A stretch of DNA of 64,000 nucleotides from contig CP137326.1 in NCBI GenBank assembly GCA_033182465.1, positions 2,174,199-2,238,198 of the forward strand, written 5' to 3'. The notes under the pieces are model-generated. The model was not told the DNA's origin, ran no database searches, and saw nothing but the letters and a program-made list of their open reading frames with translations. This document shows positions 11,120 through 21,944 of this stretch, piece by piece. Both the position numbers and the translations under genes were made by a program. The stretch comes from Sanghuangporus weigelae (Eukaryota > Basidiomycota > Agaricomycetes > Hymenochaetales > Hymenochaetaceae). Every line of letters starts with the position of its first letter. Position 1 is the first letter of the stretch.

Positions 11120-11545
11120 TCTTCAGTAGAAACTTTTTCCCTCAGAGGTGATTTTCTGGTGGATGCCTTCACGGCGGTGCCCTGCGACGATTCCGCCAAC
11201 TTAAAGAGGATCTGGTTCGGTACCATAGAAGGACATCGAAACTGCGCTAGCTTGCCAAACACAACGCTTTTAGCTTTGAGGATATTTTACAGTTCGAAAC
11301 AAGCGGATGGAATCACGTACTTGCTCCACGACAGGCTTCTCGAACGAAGACTAGGATAGTACTGATGACATCTCTGGGTATTCCCTATTCATACCGAATG
11401 CAACGTCTTAACCCCTTCTTCTTAGATCTGGCATCACCTTCCACATCTGTTTCAAGTCGCCTATGCGATCCTAATGGATAGATTCCTGAATAGGCAACAG
11501 TTTGGTCTAGTTAGCGGTCTCGTTAAGCTCAGGTGACGGGCATCG
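11120..11545 (-). pseudogene. Aldo/keto reductase relic, unit 1
   Basis: Minus-strand sequence matching the intact AKR gene at 19735-20752 in patches: AAGAGGATCTGGTTC resembles AAGAGGATTTGGTTC, ATCACGTACTTGCTCCACGACAGGCTTCTCGAA resembles CTCACGTACCTGATTCACGACAGGCTTCTCAAG, and CACCTTCCACATCTGTTTCAAGTCGCC resembles the exon-1 region. The frame is broken many times and the 5' third is missing. It occupies the same position relative to DUF6533 copy 2 as the intact AKR does to copy 4. Confidence 0.7.
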
Positions 11546-12114
11546 TTGATTGTTTCTCGTCGAGTCGTATCATGGGTGCAGCACACATTGCCGCTGGAAC
11601 CGATTGAAGAAGTGGTCTGTCGTAGCATTTGACAGACAGAGAGATGCGGATGCACAAGGACAGTAGTTGTTGTGTTAACGTGTAGACTGTGACATATCTG
11701 TCATGGTCCTCGTCTTGGTTAGGTTAGGGTTACGTCAACACCCAACTCATCATCGGGCTCAATTCCTTTACATATCATTTGAGATTTTTGAAGAGGATAT
11801 GGTTCTCGATGAGGGCTTCCTGGGGTCGTACAAGTGGATAATATTAATGTTCGATCTAAGAATGTGACTGGAAAACAATACGACGGATTCTGGCACCCTA
11901 CGTTCTATTCTATGAAAATGCTCGTCGCGATGCTGCATGCCAAATTCCCTTTCCCTCCTGGTCAGTCGTTCTTCAACGCACCTCCTGCGGTTCTCGTCTT
12001 CCGTTCACCGGACCTGATAAACTCCACTTGCGACTTTTTCGACCTCACACGCGGCATCAAAAGTATGCCTATGATGGTCTGACAAAGAAGACAGCTTCGT
12101 CATTGCTGGAAGGA
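11546..12114. other. Spacer; short unrecognised open frame
   Basis: An 82-codon frame on the plus strand (11834-12082) looks protein-like (GFWHPTFYSMKM) but I do not recognise it and find no flanking exons. A short GGTTAGGTTAGGGTTA run occurs at about 11715. Nothing else is supported. Confidence 0.25.
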
Positions 12115-12720
12115 TCATTCCTGTCTGCTGTTTTTCATGCTTTCGCTTTCGCTCTCCCTGAATCCATCGCAGTCAGAATCAAGCCGATACGGAAAATATC
12201 TACTGTCTGACTTTTGAGGATGGACTGGCTCAGCAGACACCATTTCGCTTATCCTCGTATACGGCACCTTGTACTTGTTCCTTCGTTCTGTCCTCGTTCT
12301 TCTGCTTCCTTCCGGTTGAGCAACAAGTGACTTCCGAGAATAGCGAGGAAACAAAGACGGAACAAGCAATAACGCCGAGGAAAGCAATCATCGATGTAGT
12401 TCTCGGTCTCGGAAAGTAACTTAAATCTTACAGCATAACGTACAGGACTTGATCTTGGGTGAGAACCTTGGCAGGCACAAATCCTTTGAATCCAGCGGAC
12501 ATTGCCAGTATTCAGTTGCCCTGTCGTGAGCAAGAATCATAGAGATAGCTCGAATGCCATTGGAATCTTGGTACGGATTGAGTGCTTGTGTATATTGTAC
12601 TACTTCACTCAGCAGACAACCATTCCCAGTTACCAAGCAGTTTTGTCGTTGAATTTTTGGACTGTCTCATACTTGGGAACGACCGGTGCAGAATCATAAG
12701 TCGCAACACACATACTGAGT
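12115..12720 (-). pseudogene. DUF6533 C-terminal fragment (decayed)
   Basis: Minus-strand pieces of the DUF6533 3' half: a degraded form of the ALYKAAEYW block (ATEYWQCPLDSKD, about 12535-12480), then RKEAEERGQNEGTS (about 12330-12280), matching the KEAGERGQNEGTSY tail of copies 2-4. The plus-strand words CTTCACTCAGCAGACAACC and GGACTGTCTCA continue the match. Frames are broken and the 5' half is absent. It marks an unequal-exchange boundary between array units. Confidence 0.65.
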
Positions 12721-13442
12721 CAAACAAGCCGTCCCGACCATTCTCTTCCTCGCGTGTGACCATCCACTCTTGGGGATGGCCTGGGACACGGTTGACGAGG
12801 CCAGCTGGGCCTCGTTCGAATACCGGCTATCTTCAAAGTTTCGAAGTGGTACGTTATGGTACTTTATACACACCGCTCACCTATTCTTCCCACCCACAAT
12901 CTCTTTGTCCAGGACTGTCCAAAATCACCTTCATGAACTGTGCGCTACGTGAGTACATCATGGACCAGGAACGTTTCCTCACGACACCGTGAGAATGGGT
13001 AGCTGTATCATAAAATGAAGCGTAAAGGCGGATAAAGGTGTTCGGTCATCAGTGAATTGAATTGGTGAGTCGGTAAGGACAGCGCAATTCAATTGGACGA
13101 GTCGGAAAGTGCCGGTACGGATCACGACCAGCAGTGAAGAATTTCGCGCGCAAATCACAGCTCAAGAAACACGGCCGTTCGGCAAATCATCTGCAAACAC
13201 TCCGCATCGTGGATTACTGTAATATGAATAAATACGCAGTCGCAACGCGTCATCTCAAACAAGAAACTTCAGCAAAATAAATACAATCTATGTTTGGATC
13301 ATTTATTGAAACTATTCAGTCGCTGGTTCCGAGGAAGCCGGACCTAAGGGTCATGCCTCTCCGTCGTCTCCATCAACTCACGTTTCACTCTGCCTGGATT
13401 CACCAAAGTTAGGATAAGGTGGCACGGAAATAATGTAATAAT
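12721..13442. repeat. Array-unit spacer, second copy
   Basis: Repeats the spacer at 8430-9101 with substitutions and small indels, for example AAATCACAGCTCAAGAAACA and CATCGTGGATTACTGTAATATGAATAAATA versus CATCGTGTATTACTGTAACATAAATAAATA. The offset between the two copies is about 4.3 kb, defining the tandem unit length. No gene is recognised. Confidence 0.6.
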
Positions 13443-15058
13443 TTACCTTTGAGGAGGCGCCGGTTCAGCAAAGTCAATATCGCTTATCATCCTAGATGGT
13501 GTCCTGTAGCTGGTCCCTTCGTTCTGACCTCGTTCTCCAGCTTCTTTCAAGTTGACTAACATCCGGCTACCGAGGATGGTAAGGAAAGCTGGGTTTCCGA
13601 GGGCACTTAGGATGTCTGAAAGGAACTCATTCGAGACTTCCACCCTGAACTTAAGAATGGCAAATATGCAACAGGCGATTACCCTGGGAAAGATGATCAT
13701 CAAACTAGTCCCCGGAAGTGAGCTAGAGCTTACAGCATAAAATATAAGACTTGATCTCGAATGAGAACCTGGACAAGCATGAACCCCTTGAAGCCAGCAG
13801 ACATCTTCCAGTATTCAGCTGCCTTGTAGAGAGCAAGGATCATAAGGATTGCTCCGTATGTCATTGGGACCATCCTGGTACAGAGTGAGTGCCTGATTAC
13901 AGTACACCTCCTCACTCACCAGTCGACCATCCCCAATTGCCAAGGAGGATTGTTGTCATATCCGCAAGCCGTCACATTTTTGGCAAGACCACCGACAGCG
14001 ACTGAAGTCGATGTGAGCAATTCTGCGAATGGGAATGCATTGCACCCACTATGTTCTATAACGGTTCCATAGATCAGCAATCCTAACTTTAAGACTGCCT
14101 CCAGCATTAACAAGAGGGAGAGGCACATAGACAATCGAGTATCTAAACAGATATGAGCACGCTTTCTTGCTAACATAACTATCTACTTTGCGAATAGAGC
14201 GCAAGTACTCGGATCATAAGTATGTCTGCGAAGATGGTGAGTCAGTCGGCTGGAGACAAGCTTTGATGGCTCACAGTCGATCGAAATGATTGTGACCCCG
14301 TCTGATTGCTCGTCAGCGGTGTTTTCGAGAAATCGTTAGGTGTGCTCACTGGCAATATTTCTCATCCACCCGGCAAAGTTACCTGATTCGAAGTTATTCC
14401 GTTGATTCACGCATCATCGAGACTCGACCGCTCACACCTGAAATGAAGAAAATATTAGACGAAAGGCGCGAGGGAACCAGATAAACTGACATTGCAATAT
14501 CTACGCCGTATACATGCCCTTCAGTACCAGAAATGATCAGTTTTCTTGGACATGCATGAGTGAAATAGATTTCACAAAAGAGAAATGCAACCGATCCGAA
14601 GATACCAACATATCGGTTCTGTGGTGACCATTCAACAGACATATCACTCGTGTCGAGTAGTACACACCAGAAAATATACATAGTCGACCGCTCTTTGAGG
14701 GACCTTCTGTAGTACGCATAATAGTCGATTTAAACTCCAGATGAGAGACAAAGAGAAACTTACCCAGAAATACTTCGCCTGAAGGTCGATTCGGCTCCTG
14801 AGAACGGCATACTTGTCTAGAGAGGAATAATGCCCACCTCCTTATCGAGCGTAATGACTTTCGATACGGTCAGTATCGGCAGATACATCAAGAAATGAAC
14901 TCACGGGCATCGTAGACTAAGACGGCGACGACAGCTACTTGAAAGTACTGCCCGACCATCATTTCAGAAACCCAAAGAGGGACCTCATTAGGGTCTATAG
15001 GTTCGATCTCTGGTCGAATAGAAAGGACTCCGAGATGCTAACTGGTGGTATTAGACAT
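13443..15058 (-). pseudogene. DUF6533 membrane protein, copy 3, with a stop at codon 7
   Basis: Same exon order as copy 2, from ATG at 15058 to a stop at 13443. It includes VAVVAVLVYD, LITLDKE, AVDYVYFLVCT-type second helix region, MTYGAILMILALYKAAEYW and GNPAFLTILGSRMLVNLKEAGE. Codon 7 is TAG (15038-15040), where copies 1 and 2 have a histidine codon. The next in-frame ATG lies about 30 codons downstream, directly before the first membrane helix. The remainder shows no other obvious disruption, so either inactivation is recent or translation starts at the internal ATG pair. The conserved N-terminal segment 'RSEVEPIDP' would then be lost. Confidence 0.65.
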
Positions 15059-15399
15059 GAGATAGGAAGGAGGAGGGCCAGGCGGGAGCTATACGTATTG
15101 CGTGCCCTTCTGTCGCTTATATGTATGCACAGAAACAAAATTAACTGTGAGCGATACAGGGAAAAGAATTATTGATATTTTTGTCCCCCTATCGCATCTC
15201 GTTTAAGTATACGGGCGCAGCTGGAACACTATCGAAGCCGGAACCAATACTTCCAGCATTCATCACATGGAAGGGATCAGATTCTGTTCGATCCATCTTG
15301 TTCCGCTGAGATGCTGTCTCGTAGAGAATGTGTGGATACGAGAGACGATGACGCATCAAGGATCATCAACACAAACTTGAAGAAAGCTGGCCATCTATG

Positions 15400-15840
15400 C
15401 CTGCACTGCCTTGTCGTCAGCGGATAGGTTAGGTGAAACCTCAACGGAAAGATTCTCCTTCAGAGGCGACTTTCTAGTGGATATCTTGTTTCAGACAATT
15501 TGGATCTGGTTCGGCGCGATGGAAAGACAATAAACCTGTGCAAGTACATTGAAAACAACAATTTGAGCTCCGAGAGCACCATACAGATCGAAACGAGTGG
15601 ATGGAATCACGTACTTGCCTTACTACAGGCTTCTCGAACTAGCACTAGCACTGATGACATCTTGAGGTACGCCCTGTTCGTACCAATGCACCGCACCGCG
15701 TTGAACCCTTCTTCTAACATCTGGTATCACCTTCCACATCTGCTTCAAGTCGCCTTCGCGATACCTATACTGTATAGGTTTATGAATAGGCAACAGTTTG
15801 GTCTAGTCGACGGACTCTTCAAGCTCAGATGACGGGTGTT
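15400..15840 (-). pseudogene. Aldo/keto reductase relic, unit 2
   Basis: Second decayed AKR copy. It shares GATTCTCCTTCAGAGGCGAC, CACGTACTTGCC, ACAGGCTTCTCGAA, CACATCTGCTTCAAGTCGCCTTCGCGAT and CTCTTCAAGCTC with the intact AKR (19735-20752) and with the relic at 11120. The reading frame is broken and the start is missing. It sits just upstream of DUF6533 copy 3, as the other relic does for copy 2. Confidence 0.7.
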
Positions 15841-16054
15841 GCCAGTTTCACATCGCCGGGGGCCTGGGCAGGGTGGGTGAGGCAGCGCAAGGCCTGTCTG
15901 AGCTGAGCATTTGACAAAGAAGTACGTATGCGGTCAATTTTTGCATTGGGCACAAGAGCCGTACGCGTGCGCACCTCCTCCAGTTGTGACATTGAACGAC
16001 GTGATGATGCTAGAAGCAGACTGTGACCACCTGTCGTTACAGGAAAGTAATGAG

Positions 16055-17091
16055 AATCACGTGATTTCACCACTTTTCTCGCCATGAGAGCCTCAAAACA
16101 CAGATAAAATCATATCTCACCCAAATCTCAACGGTTTCACATCATCTAAGTTGCTAAATTCATCTTTTCGAAAGGGCTTTCGCTTAAAGAAAACTGTAGA
16201 GAAAATAGAGCGAAAAATGACCCTAAAATGGCGAAAATATCGGTTTTTGCCTCTTCCTTGCATGTGCAATTTTTTCTGTGATCCCTGCTGGTCCAGCACC
16301 TCCCCAAAGCTATCCAGAATGATAATATGATTATAAAATGAATTTACAGACTGAATTTGAGTTGGATTGTGTGCCAGAATGTGCTGCTTTGAGGCATGCC
16401 TGAATCACTCAAAACTCATCATTTCCCCCTAGCCTCCCAGGCTCCAGGAAAAATTCTTACAGGCCAGATTCATGCATGTAAATTCATTTTAGATATAATA
16501 GACTAGGTTTATGTGCTAGCTAGGTCCTCAGCATCCACTAGTGAGCTGGGCTGAACATGAGATTCTGTTGTATGCATCATTTTAGACAGCATCTTCCCAG
16601 CTCACCAGTGGATGCTGAGGACCTAGCTAGTACATAAACCTAGTCTATTATATCTAAAATGAATTTACATGCATGAATCTGGCCTGTAAGAATTTTTCCT
16701 GGAGCCTGGGAGGCTAGGGGGAAATGATGAGTTTTGAGTGATTCAGGCATGCCTCAAAGCAGCACATTCTGGCACACAATCCAACTCAAATTCAGTCTGT
16801 AAATTCATTTTATAATCATATTATCATTCTGGATAGCTTTGGGGAGGTGCTGGACCAGCAGGGATCACAGAAAAAATTGCACATGCAAGGAAGAGGCAAA
16901 AACCGATATTTTCGCCATTTTAGGGTCATTTTTCGCTCTATTTTCTCTACAGTTTTCTTTAAGCGAAAGCCCTTTCGAAAAGATGAATTTAGCAACTTAG
17001 ATGATGTGAAACTGTTGAGATTTGGGTGAGATATGATTTTATCTGTGTTTTGAGGCTCTCATGGTGAGAAAAGTGGTGAAATCACGTGATT
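16055..17091. mobile_element. Foldback / long terminal-inverted-repeat element
   Basis: Two 496-bp arms (16055-16550 and 16596-17091) are reverse complements with only about four mismatches, separated by a 45-bp spacer. The outer ends are AATCACGTGATTTCACCAC and its complement. The first 12 bases, AATCACGTGATT, are themselves palindromic, so a palindromic target duplication cannot be told apart from part of the inverted repeat. Each arm contains the same 60-codon open frame in mirror image, differing at one residue; this is a by-product of the symmetry and not evidence of a gene. No transposase is encoded, so the element is non-autonomous. It lies between the AKR relic of unit 2 and the 3' end of DUF6533 copy 4. 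Confidence 0.85.
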
Positions 17092-17410
17092 GCCAACAAT
17101 TTTGCAACTAGCTGTATGTAAGTAATTATAATACTGAAGCTTCTGTCTCGGAGACCGATAAAACTAAGCTATCCTCATATAAAAGCAGATTAAAGCCTAT
17201 CGCTTGAATTCATGAATCAACACAAATATATGTACGTGGCAATACATAATATCAGATAGAAATACTGCTGAGAAAATAGACACGTAGACGACAACGTCAC
17301 CTCGGTGTATACATCTCAAGTAAATAGCACATTTATCAGAAAGCAGAATAAGTAAATCATGCCTCCTCATTACGTCCTTCGACATCCGTTTCGCTGTCCC
17401 TAGACGATAA

Positions 17411-19070
17411 TCAGCCTAAAGCCATCAAAGAGAAACAGAAACAAGACCTTTGTGCATTTACTGGCTCCGCGAAATCGATCTCGCTTATTGTCCGCGATGG
17501 CGATCTGTAGCTTGTCCCTTCGTTCTGACCTCGCTCTCCGGCCTCCTTGAGGTTGAATAGCATGCGGCTGCCGAGGATGGTAAGGAAAGCAGGGTTTCCA
17601 AGCGCATTTAAGATACCCGCAAGGAAAGCATTCGAGATTTCCAGCTTGAATTGAATGATGTCGAATATGCAGCACGTGATAACGCTGGGGAAATCGGGCA
17701 TCAACTCAACTAAGCTCTCGGGAAGTAACGTACAGCTCACAGCATGAAATACAGAACCTGATCTCGAATGAGAACCTTGACTAGCATGAAGCCCTTGAAG
17801 CCAGCGGACATCTTCCAATATTCAGCAGCCTTGTAAAGAGCGAGGACCATAAGGACTGCTCCGTATGCCATTGGAATCACCCTAGCATAAATTGAGCGTT
17901 TGTTAATGCTGCACACCACCTCACTTACCAGTCGATCACTCCCAACTGCCAAGGAACGAGGAGGTCTTGACCACAGATTGTCACGTTTTTAGCGAGACTA
18001 CCGACGGCGACTAAAGCTAACATGAGTATTTATGCGACAGCTCAACTGATCGACTCACTACGTTGGAAAATATCCAAATAAATGACCATGGCTAACTTGA
18101 AAAGTGCCTCGAGCATTAATAGCAGGCCGAGAGATAACGACAATCGTCTATCTGTACAGCAATGAGCATGGCTCCTCGTCGACATCATTGCCTACCTTGT
18201 GAATAGAGTGCAAGGACTCGAATCATAATCTGCAGGGGCGATGAGTAAGTCTAGGCAGAGCAGAGTTTGACGGCTTACAATCGATTGAAATGATTGTCAC
18301 CCAAGCTGCTTGAACGTTAGCGATACAATTGAGAAAGATTCAATATCTGCTCACTGGCAATATTTTGAGCCCACTCAGCAAAGTTACCTGACTCGGATTA
18401 TTCATTGACACATTTCAACGTTGGGACTCAACCACTCACACCTAAATTTTGAGGAAAGTATTAGGGAAAGTGCGAAAGGGAATTAGAAAAACTGACATTG
18501 TAAGGTCTACACTGTATACATTCCCTTCGACGTTTGAGTGATCAGTTTTGCGGAAATATGCGCTCACGAGTAAAGTAGACCTCACAAAAGAGAAATGCAA
18601 TTGCCCCAAAAATGCCAATGTAACGGTTCTGTGACGATAGTCTCATTAGACATGTCATCTAGTTTGAGTTGAACGTACCACAAAATAGACATAGTCAACT
18701 GTACTTTGTGGAAACTTCTGCAGGAAACCCGTAATTAGTGTAAGTCTCGACTCGAGAAAGGAAAGTATCTTTACCCAAAAGAACTTAGCCTAAAGATCCA
18801 AACGGTTACCGATGACGATATATTGGTCTAGAAAGGGTAGTCCTCACCTCCTTATCCACCGTAATAACTATTAATGTGCTCAGTATGAGAGTAGAAATAT
18901 CAGAAGATAGACTCACGAGTATCGTAGACTAAGACGGCGACGACTGCTACTTGAAAATACTGTCCAGTCGTTTTCACAGTGACCACAGACGGGACTATAC
19001 TAGGATCCAATGGCTCAACCTCTGATCGAATAGAAAGAACTTCGAGAAACAGACTAGCCACGTTAGACAT
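17411..19070 (-). CDS. DUF6533 multi-pass membrane protein, copy 4
   Basis: Multi-exon gene from the ATG at 19070 (MSNVAS) to the stop at 17411. An upstream in-frame ATG exists, but alignment with copies 1-3 supports 19070. Exon 1 ends in YFQVAVVAVLVYD. Later parts include LALYSQ, MAYGAVLMVLALYKAAEYW, FKGFMLVKVLIRDQVLYFML, the helix ITCCIFDIIQF and the tail NPAFLTILGSRMLFNLKEAGE. The C-terminus is extended by an unusual CFCFSLMALG. It is the copy closest to the intact AKR (19735-20752, same strand, 0.66 kb upstream) and the most diverged from copies 1-3. Function unknown; membrane location is inferred from the helices. Confidence 0.65.
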
Positions 19071-19734
19071 GGTTTGGGAAGAGAGATAACTGCTGGTGGG
19101 GAGTGGATTTCTTGAGAGTGCTTCTCCCGTTGTTATACGTTTATTATACGCGAAAGAGAGCTGGATTAGATAGGAGCAGTACACGGAGAAGGATCACTGA
19201 ATCTGACATTTCTTTTTTGTACTCTTATAACACCACGTATGATTACGTGGTCGCAACTGGAGCGGACTAGAAGTCCGAGACGGAAGTTCCAGGGTTCATG
19301 AGCTAAATCTTGAAGGAATCAGATTCTGTTCGAAGCTCTGATGAGGTGTCATCTTGCAGTGTTTGCGCGTTGAAAGATGGATACGCTCCGGAAATCATCA
19401 GAACAAAGGAACTAGTCAACGAACGCTGCAACGAGATAATCAAGGCCCTCTGCCTTTGATGTTCTTTGTACTGAGGAGGTATCACGGGTCCCTCTGGTGA
19501 CTCGTGTCGCGCCTCGGTTTCTCGGCACCTCGCGTCGGTTGCAAAGCTAGATGTACCTATCTCATCTCTGATGTTTCAAACCGCGGCTCCCGAAGAACAA
19601 GACTGGTGATCCCTGTCGTAAAGATACATATATTCACTATTTCTATTTATTTCTCTATCGCGCTGTCGTTAGATCCTTTCAGAAACATCATTTAGAAACA
19701 ATGACTTATACAATGTCGTCTTTAATGGTTCCGC
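19071..19734. other. Intergenic spacer between AKR 3' end and DUF6533 copy 4
   Basis: Should contain the copy 4 promoter and the AKR 3' untranslated region. The part near 19080-19260 resembles the equivalent flanks of copies 1-3. I see no further gene. Confidence 0.4.
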
Positions 19735-20752
19735 TTAATTGTCGTCCATATGAGTAAAGGAAGGCTATAGTTAGAATGCAAGTATGAGTCACGCGGCACA
19801 TCTCCATAGGCCGAGACTAAAATAGAAACGCACGAAAGCTCGATAGTGAGCACCGCCGACCGCATCCTCGATAGCCTTCATGTCTTCCACGGTCAGATCT
19901 GGCAAACTCTCGGTAGAGAGATTCTCCTTCAGACGCGACTCCTTGTTGGACGTTGTGACGGCGATGACTTGCTGAGCTTCCAGCCACTTGAAGAGGATTT
20001 GGTTCTGCGAGACCGTGGGACCGCGAGCCTGAGCAAGCTTATCGAGCGTAGTTTTGAATTTCGAGAGAACGGGCTTGATGGCTTCGTTCGTCGTGCGATT
20101 GGGAAGAATTGGAGAAAGCGTGCCGTAGGAAGCTAGCGTGATTCCTTGCTCGCGCATATAGGTAAGGAGAGGAGCCATACGAGTCGAAACGAGTGGGTGG
20201 AATTCAATCTTTGATGCGCTGATTAGCTTAAGGGATAAGATGTTTGCATCTCTCACGTACCTGATTCACGACAGGCTTCTCAAGTCCAACACTGATAACC
20301 TCCTCCAGGTACGCCTTATTGAAGTTGCTCACCCCGATGCTACGCGTCAACCCTTTCTCCTTCACATCTACCATCTCTTTCCACACCTGCTTCAAGCCGC
20401 CTTCACGATCCTTGTGCTGAGTAGGTATATGAACAAGGAACAAATCCACGTAATCTATTTGCAGTTTCTTCAAGCTCCCACGAAGGGTATCTTCGACCGT
20501 TTGTCCCTGAGGAATCGCAGCGAGCTTTGTTGTGATGAACAGCGAGTCCCGCGGAAGGCCAGAAGAAGCGATAGCCGCGCCTACGCCATCCTCGTTGCCA
20601 TACATCTGTGCTGCGTCGAGGTGTGTGAATCCGACGGAAAGCGCGAGTTTACAGGCAGCTACACATTCTTTCTGATAGAGAGCTGTGCCCGTACCAAACG
20701 CCATCCATGGAATTTGGATACCGTCTGCGAGCTTGTACAACTTGACTGGCAT
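19735..20752 (-). CDS. Aldo/keto reductase (left copy)
   Basis: NADPH-dependent oxidoreductase of the AKR family, 298 residues in three exons (20261-20752, 20208-19834, 19764-19735), each joined by GT-AG introns. The signature GFTHLDAAQMYGNE holds the catalytic Asp and Tyr; Lys is in ITTKL and His in LFLVHIP, so the DYKH tetrad is complete. SIGVSNF is the second family motif, and the cofactor region is AVTTSNKESRLKENL. The tiny last exon encodes PSFTHMDDN, closely paralleling the right copy at 32290. Exons 1 and 2 are the same length as in that paralogue (492 and 375 nt). It is divergently placed from the DUF6534 gene at 21945. Substrate cannot be inferred. Confidence 0.93.
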
Positions 20753-21944
20753 GGTCGGTGATACTGGCGGCGGGGTGGAGACGAGGACGTGTTTGTAAGT
20801 TAAATTCTCATACTCATGTGTGTCTTAGGTTTAGTCGGTACTTATATGCCGATTAGACAGATCAAAAAGCCCGGCCCGCCTACCGAGATTTATTTTGTAA
20901 GAATGCCTTCACTTGGAAATTACACGCAGGAAGAAATAAATTCCGGAACCGGCGGAATTTTGGTGGGAATATGAAATCAGCCAATCAGATCTAGAGCAAT
21001 ATTAATTCTCACGTTCCGTTCCGCTCGCTGATTCCGACCGTTTTTAAGGCCCACTGTGACTTGTCATTTGTGCAGTCAACTCGGCGACATGTTCAGAACC
21101 GAGTAAGGCAGACTCTCTGCAGGCTCGCGGTGGCATAGATAAGAAGACATCGATATGAATGATAGACCCTGATTGACATGGTTAAGAAGATCACAGACTT
21201 GAAAAGCGATGACGGGTCGCTAACAGTTCGCTATCTCGCTGAATGGTTTCGAATCTCGTATCATGCAGCGTTAGCGTTGCTTGCAAATAATCAATCAAAC
21301 GCGTACATCAGATAGGAAAAAAAGACACTGTCGTTTCTGTTCGGTCGTCTGACGGTGTGCACGCATAGGTTGTACTCGACACAACCTGAAGCACTCCTGA
21401 AGCCTGGCCCATGGATGAAGTTAAGAGAAGCTAACGGGTTCTATATCCGAAGATATGGAAATGTGCTGATATTTCTTTGTGGTGTTGGAAACCGGCGGCC
21501 TGCGGCAGGAAGAAAGATGCGTTCTCCGGGATCCCGAGACAGAATTCAGAGATCTGTGTTTCCGATCAATGGACTTGATTAGCTTGATTTCCATACCGGG
21601 CTACAGCTGCTACAAAGTAATCGCCCGAAACAGGTTTTATATTCGTGGGAACTTTTCTTATTTCTATCGTCATTTCCAATCGAAACCATGACCAGGAACC
21701 TCGGCAAGGCGCATTAATTTTAACACTTTGACCCAGCTTGTTTTGTCGGGCTGAATGACTGTCCTCACCGAGTTATACCTATAACTGGCAAGACACGAAA
21801 AAAGCCCGGATTCAGGATCAGGAAAAACATCATCCGGTCGCGTTTGATAACTTAACGTTTAGTCCCCTCTTTCTTTTCTTCCACCATCACCTCGCCGTCC
21901 TCCTCCTTGCTTTCTTTCTGTGTAGGAGGTCTGTCACGGACAAA
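20753..21944. other. Divergent intergenic region between AKR and a DUF6534 gene
   Basis: About 1.2 kb separating two genes read away from each other, so it holds both promoters. Short open frames occur (for example 21355-21582) but have no recognised similarity and no intron context. No transcription-factor site was singled out. Confidence 0.4.

Noticed and set aside
11715-11735. Interstitial telomere repeat
   Set aside because: Only one or two imperfect TTAGG(G) words are present, too short to exceed chance.
16117-17029. Two mirror-image 60-codon frames (MLDQQGSQKK...) as duplicated genes
   Set aside because: They are the same sequence read from the two arms of a foldback element; the symmetry creates both frames, with no start context or homologue.
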